Source: Paenactinomyces guangxiensis (GTDB lineage Bacteria > Bacillota > Bacilli > Thermoactinomycetales > Thermoactinomycetaceae). From it: DNA of 64,000 nucleotides. Location of the stretch: assembly GCF_016055185.1 (NCBI RefSeq), contig NZ_JAECVR010000018.1:31273-95272 (forward strand), written 5' to 3'. The notes beneath the pieces were generated by a model, which worked only from the letters and a program-made list of their open reading frames with translations, did no database searches and had not been told where the DNA came from. Position numbers and translations under genes: made by a program. This document shows, in pieces, positions 9,448-18,612 of this stretch (position 1 is the stretch's first letter; each line of letters opens with the position of its first letter).

Positions 9448-10356
9448 ATGACAGCAGAAACAAAAATTAAGTTCGGTTGTGCTCCTATTGCTTGGACAAA
9501 TGATGATATGCCTGAATTAGGCCGGGAAAATACATTTGAACAATGTATTAGTGAAATGGCGTTAGCCGGCTATACAGGAACAGAGATTGGAAATAAATAT
9601 CCCCGTGACCCGGAAACATTAAAGAAATATTTAGAACTTAGGAATCTCCAAGTGGCAAGTGCCTGGTTTAGTTCATTTTTAACAACGAAACCATTTGAAG
9701 AAACAAAACAAGCATTTATTGAACATCGTGATTTCTTGCATGCCATGGGTGCAAAAGTAATTGTTGTATCTGAGCAAGGACACAGTGTTCAAGGACAAAT
9801 GGATACACCGGTATTTAAAGAAAAACCAGTATTCACTGATTCTGAATGGGATAAATTAACACAAGGATTAGAGACATTAGGGGAATTAGCTCACGAAAAA
9901 GGAATGGAAATTGTTTACCATCCCCATATGGGAACGGGTGTTCAAACAACTGCTGAAATTGACCGGTTAATGGAAAATACTTCCCCTGATAAAGTATCGT
10001 TGTTATTTGATACAGGTCATCTTGTATTCTCAGGTGAAGATCCAATCGAAATCTATCGCAAATACCATTCACGTATCAAACATATCCATTTTAAAGATAT
10101 TCGTGAGACTGTTGCAAAAGAGGTTAAGGATAATCAAGATAGTTTTCTATCAGGAGTTAAAAAAGGTGTATTTACGGTTCCTGGTGACGGTATGATTGAT
10201 TTTGGCCCAATTTTGAAAGCGATTGTTGAAAGCGGATACGAGGGCTGGATTGTTGTTGAGGCAGAACAAGATCCAGCTAAGGCAAATCCATTTGAATACG
10301 CTTTAAAGGGAAGAAAGTATATTGATCAAGTAATGCCCCAAAAACAGTTGGTCTAA
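9448..10356 (+). CDS. iolE: 2-keto-myo-inositol (inosose) dehydratase
   Basis: A 302-residue TIM-barrel protein of the xylose-isomerase-like family. It dehydrates 2-keto-myo-inositol to the dione substrate of IolD. Recognisable segments are [15 protein letters not shown] at the N-terminus, the metal-site pieces [22 protein letters not shown] and HIHFKDIR, and [12 protein letters not shown] near the C-terminus. The ATG follows a TAGGGGGGAA site. The 156-base gap before it shows no clear promoter, so it probably shares the transcript starting at 8134. Confidence 0.93.
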   Translation: MTAETKIKFGCAPIAWTNDDMPELGRENTFEQCISEMALAGYTGTEIGNKYPRDPETLKKYLELRNLQVASAWFSSFLTTKPFEETKQAFIEHRDFLHAMGAKVIVVSEQGHSVQGQMDTPVFKEKPVFTDSEWDKLTQGLETLGELAHEKGMEIVYHPHMGTGVQTTAEIDRLMENTSPDKVSLLFDTGHLVFSGEDPIEIYRKYHSRIKHIHFKDIRETVAKEVKDNQDSFLSGVKKGVFTVPGDGMIDFGPILKAIVESGYEGWIVVEAEQDPAKANPFEYALKGRKYIDQVMPQKQLV

Positions 10357-10548
10357 AAAACCTGATTGGGACACGTATGGCATATTTCGACACATTCCTG
10401 TTGATTTTATAGGGATAAGCTAAACGATCCTTATTTAATTAAGATTATGAGATTAGTATTGATTAAGTTTTATATTTTAGTTAGACGTTATCAATAAATA
10501 TTTTTTATAAGAGAAGCAAGATTTTTCTTGCAGCGGGAGGGTAAATCT

Positions 10549-12144
10549 TTGAGTCTATTTATAATTATTATGTTTATTGTCATAATTGGTGTCATTTGGC
10601 TGTATGCATTTAAAAGAAGTAGAATGGTGGATAATACCAGTTCGGAAGGTTTTTTTCTCGGGGGGCGAAGTTTAACAGGTATAACGATTGCTGGTTCGAT
10701 TATTATGACTAATTTGTCAACAGAACAAATTGTTGGACAAAATGGTCAAAGTTTTGTTGGCGGTATGGAAGTAATGGCGTGGGAAGTAACCGCAGCGATT
10801 GCTTGTGTGCTTTTGGCACTTGTCTTCCTTCCTAAATATTTAAAATACGGCGTGAATACAGTATCTGATTTTATTGAAATACGTTATGATACAACAACAA
10901 AAAGAATTGTATCCGCTTTATTTATTTTTACCTATATGACTTCATTTTTACCAGTTGTTTTATATTCAGGTTCATTAGTTTTTAATAAAATATTCCACAC
11001 CGATGAAGCGTTAGGTATTGACCCGTTAGTAGCAGTTGCACTTATTTCGGCAATGATTGGTATGGTTGGTCTTCTATATTTGTTAGTTGGTGGATTATCA
11101 TTAAGTGCTTTTAGTGACACGATTTATGGTGTCGGTTTACTTGTAGGTGGTCTTTCCATCCCTATTATAGGCTTGACGATACTAGGAGATGGTAGCTTTT
11201 TTGATGGAATGGAAACAGTTAAAGATCAAACACCACATTTATTAAATGCAATTGGTGAAGTCGACTCAAAAATTGTTCCTTGGCCAACTTTATTTATGGG
11301 TATGTTATTCAATAACCTCTTCTTCTGGTGTACAAACCAGATGATTGTTCAAAAAACATTGGCCGGAAAAAGTCTTCAAGAAGGACAAAAAGGAGCATTA
11401 TATGTTGGATTCTTTAAAATCTTTGGGGCCTTGTTCTTAGTATTCCCGGGAATTATTGCCTTTAATATGTTTGGTGATACACTTGCAACACCAGATAATG
11501 CGTATCCAACTTTAGTTACGGCTGTATTGCCAGAGTGGGCATATGGAATTTTCGCTGCAATTATTTTTGGTGCCATCTTAAGTTCATTTGTAGGGGCATT
11601 GAATGCAACAGCTACATTGTTTACTCTAGATTTCTACAAACCGGTTATTAAAAAGAATGCAACAGATAAGCAGGTAGCAAGAGCAGGGAAATTCATTACA
11701 ATTGCAGTTGGTTTAATTTCAGTTCTAATAGCGCCATTCATTTCATTCGCACCAGCTGGACTATATGCTGTTGTACAAGAATTTAATGGAGTATACAGCA
11801 TGCCATTATTAGCGGTTGTTTTACTAGGCTTTTATTCAAAACGTGTAACACCGCTGGCAGCGAAAGTAACATTTGTCTTCCACATTGTAATCTATGGATT
11901 GTCTAAGATTGTCTTAGCGGACATCCATTATCTATATGTATTAGGATTCTTGTTCCCTGCAGATGTTCTAGTTATGTGGTTAATTGGAAAAGTAAAACCA
12001 TTGGATACTCCATATGAGTTCCAAGAAAATATGAATAAAGTTGATTTAACACCATGGAAGCACAGAAAATGGGTGGCTGCATTAGTTATTATTGCAATGG
12101 TTGGTATGTATGTATTCTTCTCTCCACTAGGTGTGGCAGATTAA
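10549..12144 (+). CDS. Sodium:solute symporter (SSS/SGLT family), likely inositol importer
   Basis: A 531-residue integral membrane protein with about 13 hydrophobic segments, of the SSS family (SGLT/SMIT type). Signatures include FFLGGRSLTGITIAGSIIMTNLSTEQIVGQ near the N-terminus and ALNATATLFTLDFYKP. I place the start at TTG 10549, eight bases after GGAGG (10536-10540); the longer frame would run through this ribosome-binding site. Its place between iolE and an inositol dehydrogenase gene suggests sodium-coupled inositol uptake. Bacillus usually uses the unrelated IolT/IolF MFS carriers, so this is a different solution. Substrate is inferred from context. Confidence 0.85.
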   Translation: MSLFIIIMFIVIIGVIWLYAFKRSRMVDNTSSEGFFLGGRSLTGITIAGSIIMTNLSTEQIVGQNGQSFVGGMEVMAWEVTAAIACVLLALVFLPKYLKYGVNTVSDFIEIRYDTTTKRIVSALFIFTYMTSFLPVVLYSGSLVFNKIFHTDEALGIDPLVAVALISAMIGMVGLLYLLVGGLSLSAFSDTIYGVGLLVGGLSIPIIGLTILGDGSFFDGMETVKDQTPHLLNAIGEVDSKIVPWPTLFMGMLFNNLFFWCTNQMIVQKTLAGKSLQEGQKGALYVGFFKIFGALFLVFPGIIAFNMFGDTLATPDNAYPTLVTAVLPEWAYGIFAAIIFGAILSSFVGALNATATLFTLDFYKPVIKKNATDKQVARAGKFITIAVGLISVLIAPFISFAPAGLYAVVQEFNGVYSMPLLAVVLLGFYSKRVTPLAAKVTFVFHIVIYGLSKIVLADIHYLYVLGFLFPADVLVMWLIGKVKPLDTPYEFQENMNKVDLTPWKHRKWVAALVIIAMVGMYVFFSPLGVAD

Positions 12145-12181
12145 ACAAATAATTTTGGTAATATGAAAGGAAGCCTTGAAT

Positions 12182-13211
12182 ATGACGGATTCAAAAATCG
12201 TAGTGGGTGTTATTGGTGCTGGTAGAATTGGCAAATTACATATTGATAACATGAAAAGTATGAAAAATGTACGTCTTAAAACAGTTGCTGATGTATTTGC
12301 AGATCAATTAGATGAGTGGTTTCAATCTTCTGGTGTTGAAAACATAACCAAAGATTACCAAGATATTATCAATGATCCGGAAATTGATGCAATCTTTATT
12401 TGTTCTCCAACTGATACACATACAAGTATTATTAAAGAAGCAGCTAACAGCGGAAAGCACATCTTCTGTGAAAAGCCAATTAGTTTTTCAGATGAAGAAA
12501 CATTGGAAGCTTATGAAGTGGTGAAAAAGACAGGTGTAAAATTCCAAATTGGTTTCAATCGAAGATATGACCGCAACTTTAGTAAAGTAAGAAGTTTAGT
12601 GGAAAAGAAAGAAATTGGTGTTTTGCATATTTTAAAAATAACTTCTAGAGATCCTGCCCCCCCCCTCATTAGACTATGTATCACGTTCTGGAGGCATCTT
12701 TGTTGACATGTCCATTCATGACTTTGATATGGCACGTTTTATCACGGGCTCTGAAGTAGAAGAAGTGTATGTTCTTGGAACTGCACTGGTTAATCCGAAA
12801 ATTGCTGATTTAGGTGATATTGATACAGCAATTATTTCTTTAAAATTTGCAAATGGGGCAATCGGTGTTATTGACAACAGCCGTCAGGCTGTCTATGGCT
12901 ATGATCAACGTCTTGAAGCATTTGGATCAAATGGTTCTGTTAACGTAAACAATGAAACAGAATCAAGAGTGGAAGTTTTATCTAGAGAAGGTGTGAAGGA
13001 AGATAATCCATTACACTTCTTCTTAGAGAGATACAAGGATGCGTATATTCGCGAAGTAAAGGAATTCTTTGATGCAATCGAGAATGATACTGAAGTACCG
13101 TGTAATTTCGTAGACGGTATTATGGCGCAAAGAATTGCCATGGCTGCTAAAAAATCACTAGAAACTGGACAGCCGGTAAAAGTTGAAAAATTATCACAGT
13201 ATGATTTATAA
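12182..13211 (+). pseudogene. iolG: Inositol 2-dehydrogenase gene split by a +1 shift in a nine-C tract
   Basis: Two consecutive frames encode one Gfo/Idh/MocA dehydrogenase: GVIGAGRIGKLH and CEKPISFSDEET in the first, GGIFVDMSIHDFDMARF in the second. They are separated by a run of nine C (12657-12665) after TSRDP. With eight C the frame continues as APPSLDYVSRSGG, matching the APPP(L/I)EY..SGG segment of IolG enzymes. The first frame ends after about 12 aberrant residues (stop at 12704-12706). The start is ATG 12182 after AAGGAAG. It may be an inactivating mutation, a slippage-prone (phase-variable) tract or a sequencing error. About 343 residues if restored. Confidence 0.88.
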
Positions 13212-13268
13212 ATTGATTCGATTACCTATACGGTAAGTTGGTCCCTGTTAATAAAAGTATAAATAAAC

Positions 13269-13302
13269 GGCCTTTTCTCGTGATAATGAGGAAAGGCCTT
13301 TT
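13269..13302. terminator. Bidirectional terminator between iolG and iolR
   Basis: GGCCTTTTCTC (13269-13279) pairs with GAGGAAAGGCC (13288-13298) with one wobble; T-runs flank it on both strands. It serves the convergent iolG (+) and iolR (-) genes. Confidence 0.85.
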
Positions 13303-13314
13303 GACTTAATCCCT

Positions 13315-14085
13315 TTACTTTTCAGCTATAACAATCTGAATTCCGTTCTTTTCCGCGTAATTCTGGTAGACTTCACTAGGCATCATATCAGTAACCAGGT
13401 AATCCATTTTATCTAATTTAGAATAGGTCATTAACCCATATTTGTCAAATTTATCATGGTCTACTAATAAAAATACTTCAGAGCTTCTATTAACAATAGT
13501 AGCTTTTAATTCGCTTTCAATTGGTGAAGCATTCGTAACACCATTTGATAAGGAAACTCCTGTTGATGCCATAAATGCCTTATTAATATTATAGGCATTT
13601 ATAATATCCATATATTTCAAGCTTCCGAATGAATTTGTTTTTCTTTCAAGGATTCCTCCTGCTGTAATCACATTTAAATTTTCAAAAGGAAGTGCACGAA
13701 CGATAAAATCGAGATTATTGGTGATAACCGTGACCTGTTTCTTATTGATAAATTCAATCATTTCAATTGTGGTTGTTCCTGAATCGATAAAAATAATATC
13801 TCCGTCCTTTACATAATTTGCTGCTGCTTTCCCGATCATTTCCTTTTCTTTTTTATTACGCACTTGACGGTCATGGAAAGATTCTAATAATTTTGCACGC
13901 TTGTCATCGTTTACTGCTACACCACCGTAAACCTTTTTAAAATGCCCATTTTCAACGAGTTTCCGAACATCACGCCGAATCGTGTTTTTAGACACCTTAA
14001 ACACGTTCATCAATTCATCTAAAGAGACAGATTTGTGTTCTATAATATACTCTTCAATTTTATTGATCCGTTTATCTTTAATCAT
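13315..14085 (-). CDS. iolR: DeoR/GlpR-family transcriptional regulator
   Basis: A 256-residue DeoR-family repressor. The winged HTH occupies about residues 5-60 (SLDELMNVFKVSKNTIRRDVRKL) and the C-terminal sugar-phosphate sensor has the motif IFIDSGTTTIEMIEF. In Bacillus the equivalent IolR is released by the IolC product, 2-deoxy-5-keto-gluconate 6-phosphate; I infer the same here. It is transcribed toward the iol genes. The upstream region (14086-14180) carries a cre-like box and two TTACCAA repeats 11 bases apart, like those at the iol promoters, so it is probably autoregulated. Confidence 0.85.
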   Translation of the reverse strand: MIKDKRINKIEEYIIEHKSVSLDELMNVFKVSKNTIRRDVRKLVENGHFKKVYGGVAVNDDKRAKLLESFHDRQVRNKKEKEMIGKAAANYVKDGDIIFIDSGTTTIEMIEFINKKQVTVITNNLDFIVRALPFENLNVITAGGILERKTNSFGSLKYMDIINAYNINKAFMASTGVSLSNGVTNASPIESELKATIVNRSSEVFLLVDHDKFDKYGLMTYSKLDKMDYLVTDMMPSEVYQNYAEKNGIQIVIAEK

Positions 14086-14122
14086 TGCAATTCACCCTTT
14101 TGTTTTCAAATAATACTTATAG

Positions 14123-14138
14123 TTGGTATCGCTCTCAA
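14123..14138 (-). promoter_or_regulatory. cre-like site upstream of iolR
   Basis: On the minus strand TTGAGAGCGATACCAA matches the cre consensus at 14 of 16 positions. It lies between the iolR start codon and the direct-repeat operator. Confidence 0.45.
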
Positions 14139-14158
14139 CAGATTTATATAATTATATA

Positions 14159-14176
14159 TTACCAACAAATTACCAA
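14159..14176. promoter_or_regulatory. Direct-repeat operator upstream of iolR
   Basis: TTACCAA at 14159 and again at 14170 (11-base period, plus strand). Together with the sites at 1413 and 8144 it defines a shared element. The rest of 14180-14357 is AT-rich with a short AGCC/GGCT hairpin near 14246 and no gene that I can see. Confidence 0.55.
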
Positions 14177-14357
14177 AACTTCATCATGTGAATATTTACA
14201 ATGTCTTTTTTAACTGATGAACGAGTACTAAATAATAATGGAAAAAGCCTTTTTGGCTACAATTATTTGTATGTTTGTCATGATTTTTTATTTTACAACA
14301 TTTCAGGATACAGGTTGCAGCTTGCATAGCTGTTATATTAAAATAAGGATAGAGAAA

Positions 14358-14377
14358 ATACCGATACGTACTGGTAC
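14358..14377. promoter_or_regulatory. TetR-type operator, copy 1
   Basis: ATACCGATACGTACTGGTAC, an imperfect palindrome of the form ATACC-N2-TACGTA-N2-GGTAY. It lies just upstream of the TetR gene at 14401. Its reverse complement recurs at 15040 with 19 matching bases. Confidence 0.85.
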
Positions 14378-14400
14378 TCGTTGAAATGGAATGATGAAAT

Positions 14401-15021
14401 TTGCTGTTTACTACGCAGATGCCGGCAGAGCCCCGGGATAAGATGTTTTATGCGGCACTCCATCTGTTTACAACAAAAGGATTTAAAGAAACCTCAATCC
14501 TTGAAATCGTTGAGCAGGCCCGTGTGTCGAAAACCACATTTTATCACTATTTCCACAGTAAAGAGGAGTTGCTTGTCCGCCTCTGCAAGCAACTCGCTGA
14601 AGAAATGCTCGAAGAAGTGGAGATCGCAGTTCAGTCAGAAGAAAAATTAAGTTATAAAGCCTATGCAGGAATTCACCGCTACATTGAAATATGTGTGACA
14701 CGGTCGACGGTTGCCAAATTGTTGCTGATGGAATCTGTCGGTGTAAGCCAGGCAGTTGAAGAAGTCCGGCGAGAGGCACACCGGCGCTTTGCAGATCTGA
14801 TTGACCGGACGGTTCAAAGTGTCATATTGACATCGCTTTCCGCTGAGGAAGTCCGGGTTGTTTCACAGGCGATGGTGGGGGCGATCAACGAGGTTGTCAT
14901 TCAGAACATTTTTGAATCCGGCGAAAATGTTCACCTTGATCAGCTTGCCCGTCTGCTTAACCGGATTGTGGTTGGTGCATTTGTAAATTTATCGTTGAGA
15001 GAGCAAAGAGTCAGCCGTTAG
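14401..15021 (+). CDS. TetR-family regulator of the adjacent beta-oxidation operon
   Basis: Up to 206 residues. The HTH is at about 20-60 (FTTKGFKETSILEIVEQARVSKTTFYHYFHSKEELL), followed by an all-helical ligand domain. The start is uncertain: TTG 14401 is used here, ATG 14419 or 14443 are alternatives, and none has a strong ribosome-binding site. The operator palindrome 24 bases upstream and its inverted copy before the acyl-CoA dehydrogenase gene suggest control of itself and of the fatty-acid genes, with an acyl-CoA as likely effector (as for FadR of Bacillus, whose operator sequence differs). Composition returns here to the GC level of the host genes. Confidence 0.88.
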   Translation: MLFTTQMPAEPRDKMFYAALHLFTTKGFKETSILEIVEQARVSKTTFYHYFHSKEELLVRLCKQLAEEMLEEVEIAVQSEEKLSYKAYAGIHRYIEICVTRSTVAKLLLMESVGVSQAVEEVRREAHRRFADLIDRTVQSVILTSLSAEEVRVVSQAMVGAINEVVIQNIFESGENVHLDQLARLLNRIVVGAFVNLSLREQRVSR

Positions 15022-15039
15022 ACCTTCTTTAATTATTGA

Positions 15040-15059
15040 ATACCAGTACGTATCGGTAT
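15040..15059. promoter_or_regulatory. TetR-type operator, copy 2
   Basis: ATACCAGTACGTATCGGTAT, the reverse complement of the 14358 site apart from one terminal base. It sits 16 bases before the acyl-CoA dehydrogenase start, between it and the TetR stop. Confidence 0.85.
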
Positions 15060-15075
15060 CCATAAGGAGGGGAAT

Positions 15076-16248
15076 ATGCTGAATCAAGACAGGCAGATAA
15101 CTTTGGGTCTCAGTTTTCAGCTTTCAGCTGAGCAGACAGAATTGCGCAAATGGGCCCATGGGTTTGCGGAAAAGGAGATCCGTCCGATAGCCGCTGAATA
15201 TGACGAACGGGAAGAATTCCCGATGGAAATCCTCCGCAAAGCGGCAAAGGTGGGACTGATCAGTTATGCTGCCCCCGAGGAGTACGGAGGAGGGGGACTG
15301 ACAAGTGTAATGGCCGCCTGTTTAATCGGTGAAGAGTTATTCTGGGGATGTGCCGGAATCGCCACTTCCCTTTCTGTGGCTGGTCTGGCCGGGCTGCCTG
15401 TTTATTATATGGGTTCGGAAGAACAGAAGCGAAAATGGATTTCCTTCCTGTGCGACCCGAACCATCCCCGTCTGGGAGCCATGGCACTGACGGAACCGGG
15501 GGCAGGGTCTGATGTGAAAGCGATCCAAACCAGGGCGGTCCGGGATGGAGATGATTGGGTGATCAATGGCCGCAAATGTTTTATTACCAACGGCGGGATT
15601 GCTGATCTGTATGTGGTATTTGCCAGAACTGATCCGGACGGGGGATACCAGGGTGTTTCCGCTTTTATTGTTCCCGGGGATACACCGGGGCTCTCGGCAG
15701 GAAAGAAAGAACGGAAAATGGGCATTCGTGCTTCACATACCGGTGATGTCATTTTTGAGGATGTGCGGGTTCCTCATGAAAACTTGCTGGGTGAAGAAAA
15801 TATGGCTTTTTTCGGTGCGATGAAAATGCTGGAATACTCGCGTCCGGCGGTGGCTGCTGCTGCTGTGGGGGTGGCCCGGGCAGCCTATGAATATGCGTTG
15901 AACTATGCCAGACAACGGGTTCAGTTCGGCCGTCCGATCATCAAAAATCAGGCGATTTCCTTTATGTTGGCCGATATGAAAACAAAAATTGATGCTGCAC
16001 GGCTGCTAACCTGGCGGGCAGCTGATTTAGCCGACCGGGGTGAATCGTGTGCTGTTGAAGGCAGCATGGCCAAATCGTTTGCAGCAGAGATGGCGATGGA
16101 AGTGACGACAAATGCTGTTCAGATCCTCGGTGGATACGGATACATGCGGGATTACCCGGTGGAAAAATGGATGCGGGATGCCAAAATATTGTCGATTTAC
16201 GAGGGGACGACACAAATTCAGAAAAAAGTGATAGCCACAAGTTTCTGA
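15076..16248 (+). CDS. Acyl-CoA dehydrogenase
   Basis: A 390-residue FAD enzyme for the first step of beta-oxidation. FAD- and substrate-binding motifs are MALTEPGAGSD (about 135-145) and CFITNGG; GGYGYMRDYPVEKWMRD and the catalytic-base segment SIYEGTTQIQ lie near the C-terminus. Length is normal. The ATG follows AAGGAGGGG and the operator at 15040. It is the first structural gene of a six-gene unit. Chain-length specificity cannot be called from sequence; the EGTTQIQ position of the base fits short- to medium-chain and branched types. Confidence 0.93.
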   Translation: MLNQDRQITLGLSFQLSAEQTELRKWAHGFAEKEIRPIAAEYDEREEFPMEILRKAAKVGLISYAAPEEYGGGGLTSVMAACLIGEELFWGCAGIATSLSVAGLAGLPVYYMGSEEQKRKWISFLCDPNHPRLGAMALTEPGAGSDVKAIQTRAVRDGDDWVINGRKCFITNGGIADLYVVFARTDPDGGYQGVSAFIVPGDTPGLSAGKKERKMGIRASHTGDVIFEDVRVPHENLLGEENMAFFGAMKMLEYSRPAVAAAAVGVARAAYEYALNYARQRVQFGRPIIKNQAISFMLADMKTKIDAARLLTWRAADLADRGESCAVEGSMAKSFAAEMAMEVTTNAVQILGGYGYMRDYPVEKWMRDAKILSIYEGTTQIQKKVIATSF

Positions 16249-16281
16249 TTACTGGGAAATTTTTGAAGAGAGGAATGTAAA

Positions 16282-16638
16282 ATGATGGAAAATTACAGTA
16301 CAGAGGAAATTTTTCAAAAAATCGAGCAGGCCCTGAATGAGAATGCCAAACCGGTAGAAGGCATGAATGTGATTTATCAATATGACTTGTCCGGAGACGA
16401 TGGGGCAACGTATCAGCTTCATTTGTCCGGGGGGCAGGCGAAGGTTGAAAAGGGCTCTCCGGCCGAGGCTGATTGTACACTGCAAATATCGGTGAATGAT
16501 TTCAAAGAAATGCTCCTGGGAAATATAAGCGGAACCGCCGCCTTTATGTCCGGTAAGTTAAAGATTAAAGGAAATATCGGGCTGGCGATGAAGTTAGAAA
16601 ACATATTGCGGCAATATGATGTAAAACAATATCTCTAA
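16282..16638 (+). CDS. SCP2 sterol-carrier-like lipid-binding protein
   Basis: A 118-residue protein made of one SCP2 domain: alternating strand pattern YQLHLSGGQAKVEKG, ADCTLQISVNDFKEMLLG, and the closing GKLKIKGNIGLAMKLENIL. Such small proteins bind acyl-CoA or other lipids and often sit in fatty-acid operons. ATG 16282 (or the following ATG) comes after GAGAGGAATG. It lies 33 bases after the dehydrogenase and 87 bases before the ligase, so probably the same transcript. Confidence 0.88.
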   Translation: MMENYSTEEIFQKIEQALNENAKPVEGMNVIYQYDLSGDDGATYQLHLSGGQAKVEKGSPAEADCTLQISVNDFKEMLLGNISGTAAFMSGKLKIKGNIGLAMKLENILRQYDVKQYL

Positions 16639-16725
16639 TAATTGAAGAACGGATCGGGACACCTGACTCACCAACAATTTGAGATGCCGTAAGGAGCAAC
16701 CACTCTTCTGTTCGGGAGGTCTCTG

Positions 16726-18612
16726 ATGATGGCAAAAAATTTGTTGGATATGCTGCGGCGTTCAGTTAAGCGTTATCCTGACAAAGCGGCATTCATGTGG
16801 AAGTCAGAGGGGAGTTACCAAACCCTTACCTATCGGGAGTTTTGGAATGAAGTCCGGCATGTTGCCTCGGGTTTGGCCCGGCTTGGGGTCAGCCGGGGAG
16901 ATCGGGTGGCGATCCTGTCAGAAAATAACGTGAAGTGGCCGGTGACTGATTTCGCCATTTGCAGTCTGGGAGCAGTTAGTGTCCCTATTTATCCTACTCT
17001 TCCTGCCAGCCAGGCACTTCATATTCTCCGAAACGCCGATTGCCAGGTAGCGGTGGTCCAAAATGAAGAACAGCTGGAGAAAGTGATCAGTGGGCTGGAA
17101 GCGGATATCCGCCGCATTGTGGTTATGTATCCGAAAACTTCTTTTTTTGCAAAGGAAAAGGTTCTGCCTTTTTCCGGGCTGGTGCAATACGGTGCCGGGA
17201 GTCCGCTGAACAACTGGGAAAAGATATGGGGTGATCTGGACCGTGACCAACTGGCCACGATTATCTACACTTCCGGAACAACCGGAGAACCCAGGGGGGC
17301 GATGCTGACCCATGGAAACTTTTTATCCAACATAGAGGGGGTACAATTTTGGTTCCTTGAAGCACGGCATGATGATGTTCTCCTCTCATATCTGCCCCTG
17401 TCTCACGTGTTTGAGCGAATGGCGGGGCAGTTCTTGCCCCTGTCGGTTGGGGCGACGATTGCATATGCAGAAGGCATTGATAAAATCCAGGAAAATTTGT
17501 TGGAAGTCAAGCCAACAGTCATGACCAGTGTACCCCTCCTGTTTGAGAAAGTTTATGCGAGGGTGCAGGAAGAGGTTCGGTCCGGTACGCCTCTGCGTCG
17601 AAAAATCTTTGATTGGGCGGTTCAAGTTGGCCTTAACCGCTATGACTGTTATCTCCAGCTGCCGATGGACAGGTTGCTGATGGGTGAATGGCCCCCTCTG
17701 CTGCTTAACCAATGGAAACTGGCGGATCGATTGGTTTGCCGTAAAGTGAGGGAGCGGCTTGGCGGGCGGCTTCGGGGAATGGTTTCAGGCGGCGCGGCAC
17801 TCAACCCGAAGATCGCCCGCTTCTTTTGGGCCATTGGTGTCCCTGTTTTGGAGGGGTACGGATTGACCGAAACATCACCAGTGATTGCCGTCAATCCGAT
17901 GGCACGCGCAAAAGTTGGAACTGTAGGCAAACCGTTGCCCAACCTGGAGGTTTGCATTGCTTCTGACGGAGAAGTGCTTGTCCGCGGGCCAAACGTGATG
18001 AAAGGATATTACAACAACGAGGAAGCGACAGCGGCCCAATTCAACGATGGATGGTTCCATACGGGAGACCTGGGCGAAATCGATCCGGAAGGATATCTCA
18101 AAATCGTGGATAGAAAGAAGAGAATTTTGGTTCTTGGCACAGGGAAAAATGTTGCTCCTCAACCGGTGGAAAATGCGATGAACCAAAGTGTTTTCATTGA
18201 GCATGCTGTTTTGGTCGGCCACGGGCGCAAATACGTGATTGTTCTGGTTGTCCCGGACTTTGTAAATCTCAACCGCTGGGCCTGGAAACGAGGGATCTCC
18301 GTCGAGTCACGAGCAGATCTTATCCGGCATGCCGGAGTGCAAGATCTGGTGCGCCTTGAAGTGGAAAAACTCACGCAGTCTTTCGCTCCCCACGAACGGC
18401 CGAAAAAAGTAGTGATTCTCGCGGAGGAATGGTCAATTGAAACCGGGGAGTTAACTCCGAAATTAAGTGTCAGAATGAATAAAGTTGAGGAAAAATACCG
18501 GGAAATAATCAACCGCACTTATGAAGATGCTTACACTGAAGCGGAGATTGCGGGAAGCCAGGTGGCTGCGAGTGTAGCGATCCAAAAACCCGGGGGAGGA
18601 AAAAGTTCATGA
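16726..18612 (+). CDS. Long-chain acyl-CoA synthetase (AMP-forming)
   Basis: A 628-residue ANL-superfamily enzyme that activates fatty acids to acyl-CoA. The ATP-binding P-loop is IIYTSGTTGEPRGAMLTHGN (about 180-199), then GYGLTETSPV, GWFHTGDLGEIDPEGYLKIVDR and the A10-type region near the C-terminus (TPKLSVRMNK). It resembles the long FadD/ACSL-type (FAA1) ligases with a long inter-motif segment. ATG after GGGAGGTCTCTG. Its stop overlaps the SDR start in ATGA, indicating translational coupling. Confidence 0.92.
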   Translation: MMAKNLLDMLRRSVKRYPDKAAFMWKSEGSYQTLTYREFWNEVRHVASGLARLGVSRGDRVAILSENNVKWPVTDFAICSLGAVSVPIYPTLPASQALHILRNADCQVAVVQNEEQLEKVISGLEADIRRIVVMYPKTSFFAKEKVLPFSGLVQYGAGSPLNNWEKIWGDLDRDQLATIIYTSGTTGEPRGAMLTHGNFLSNIEGVQFWFLEARHDDVLLSYLPLSHVFERMAGQFLPLSVGATIAYAEGIDKIQENLLEVKPTVMTSVPLLFEKVYARVQEEVRSGTPLRRKIFDWAVQVGLNRYDCYLQLPMDRLLMGEWPPLLLNQWKLADRLVCRKVRERLGGRLRGMVSGGAALNPKIARFFWAIGVPVLEGYGLTETSPVIAVNPMARAKVGTVGKPLPNLEVCIASDGEVLVRGPNVMKGYYNNEEATAAQFNDGWFHTGDLGEIDPEGYLKIVDRKKRILVLGTGKNVAPQPVENAMNQSVFIEHAVLVGHGRKYVIVLVVPDFVNLNRWAWKRGISVESRADLIRHAGVQDLVRLEVEKLTQSFAPHERPKKVVILAEEWSIETGELTPKLSVRMNKVEEKYREIINRTYEDAYTEAEIAGSQVAASVAIQKPGGGKSS

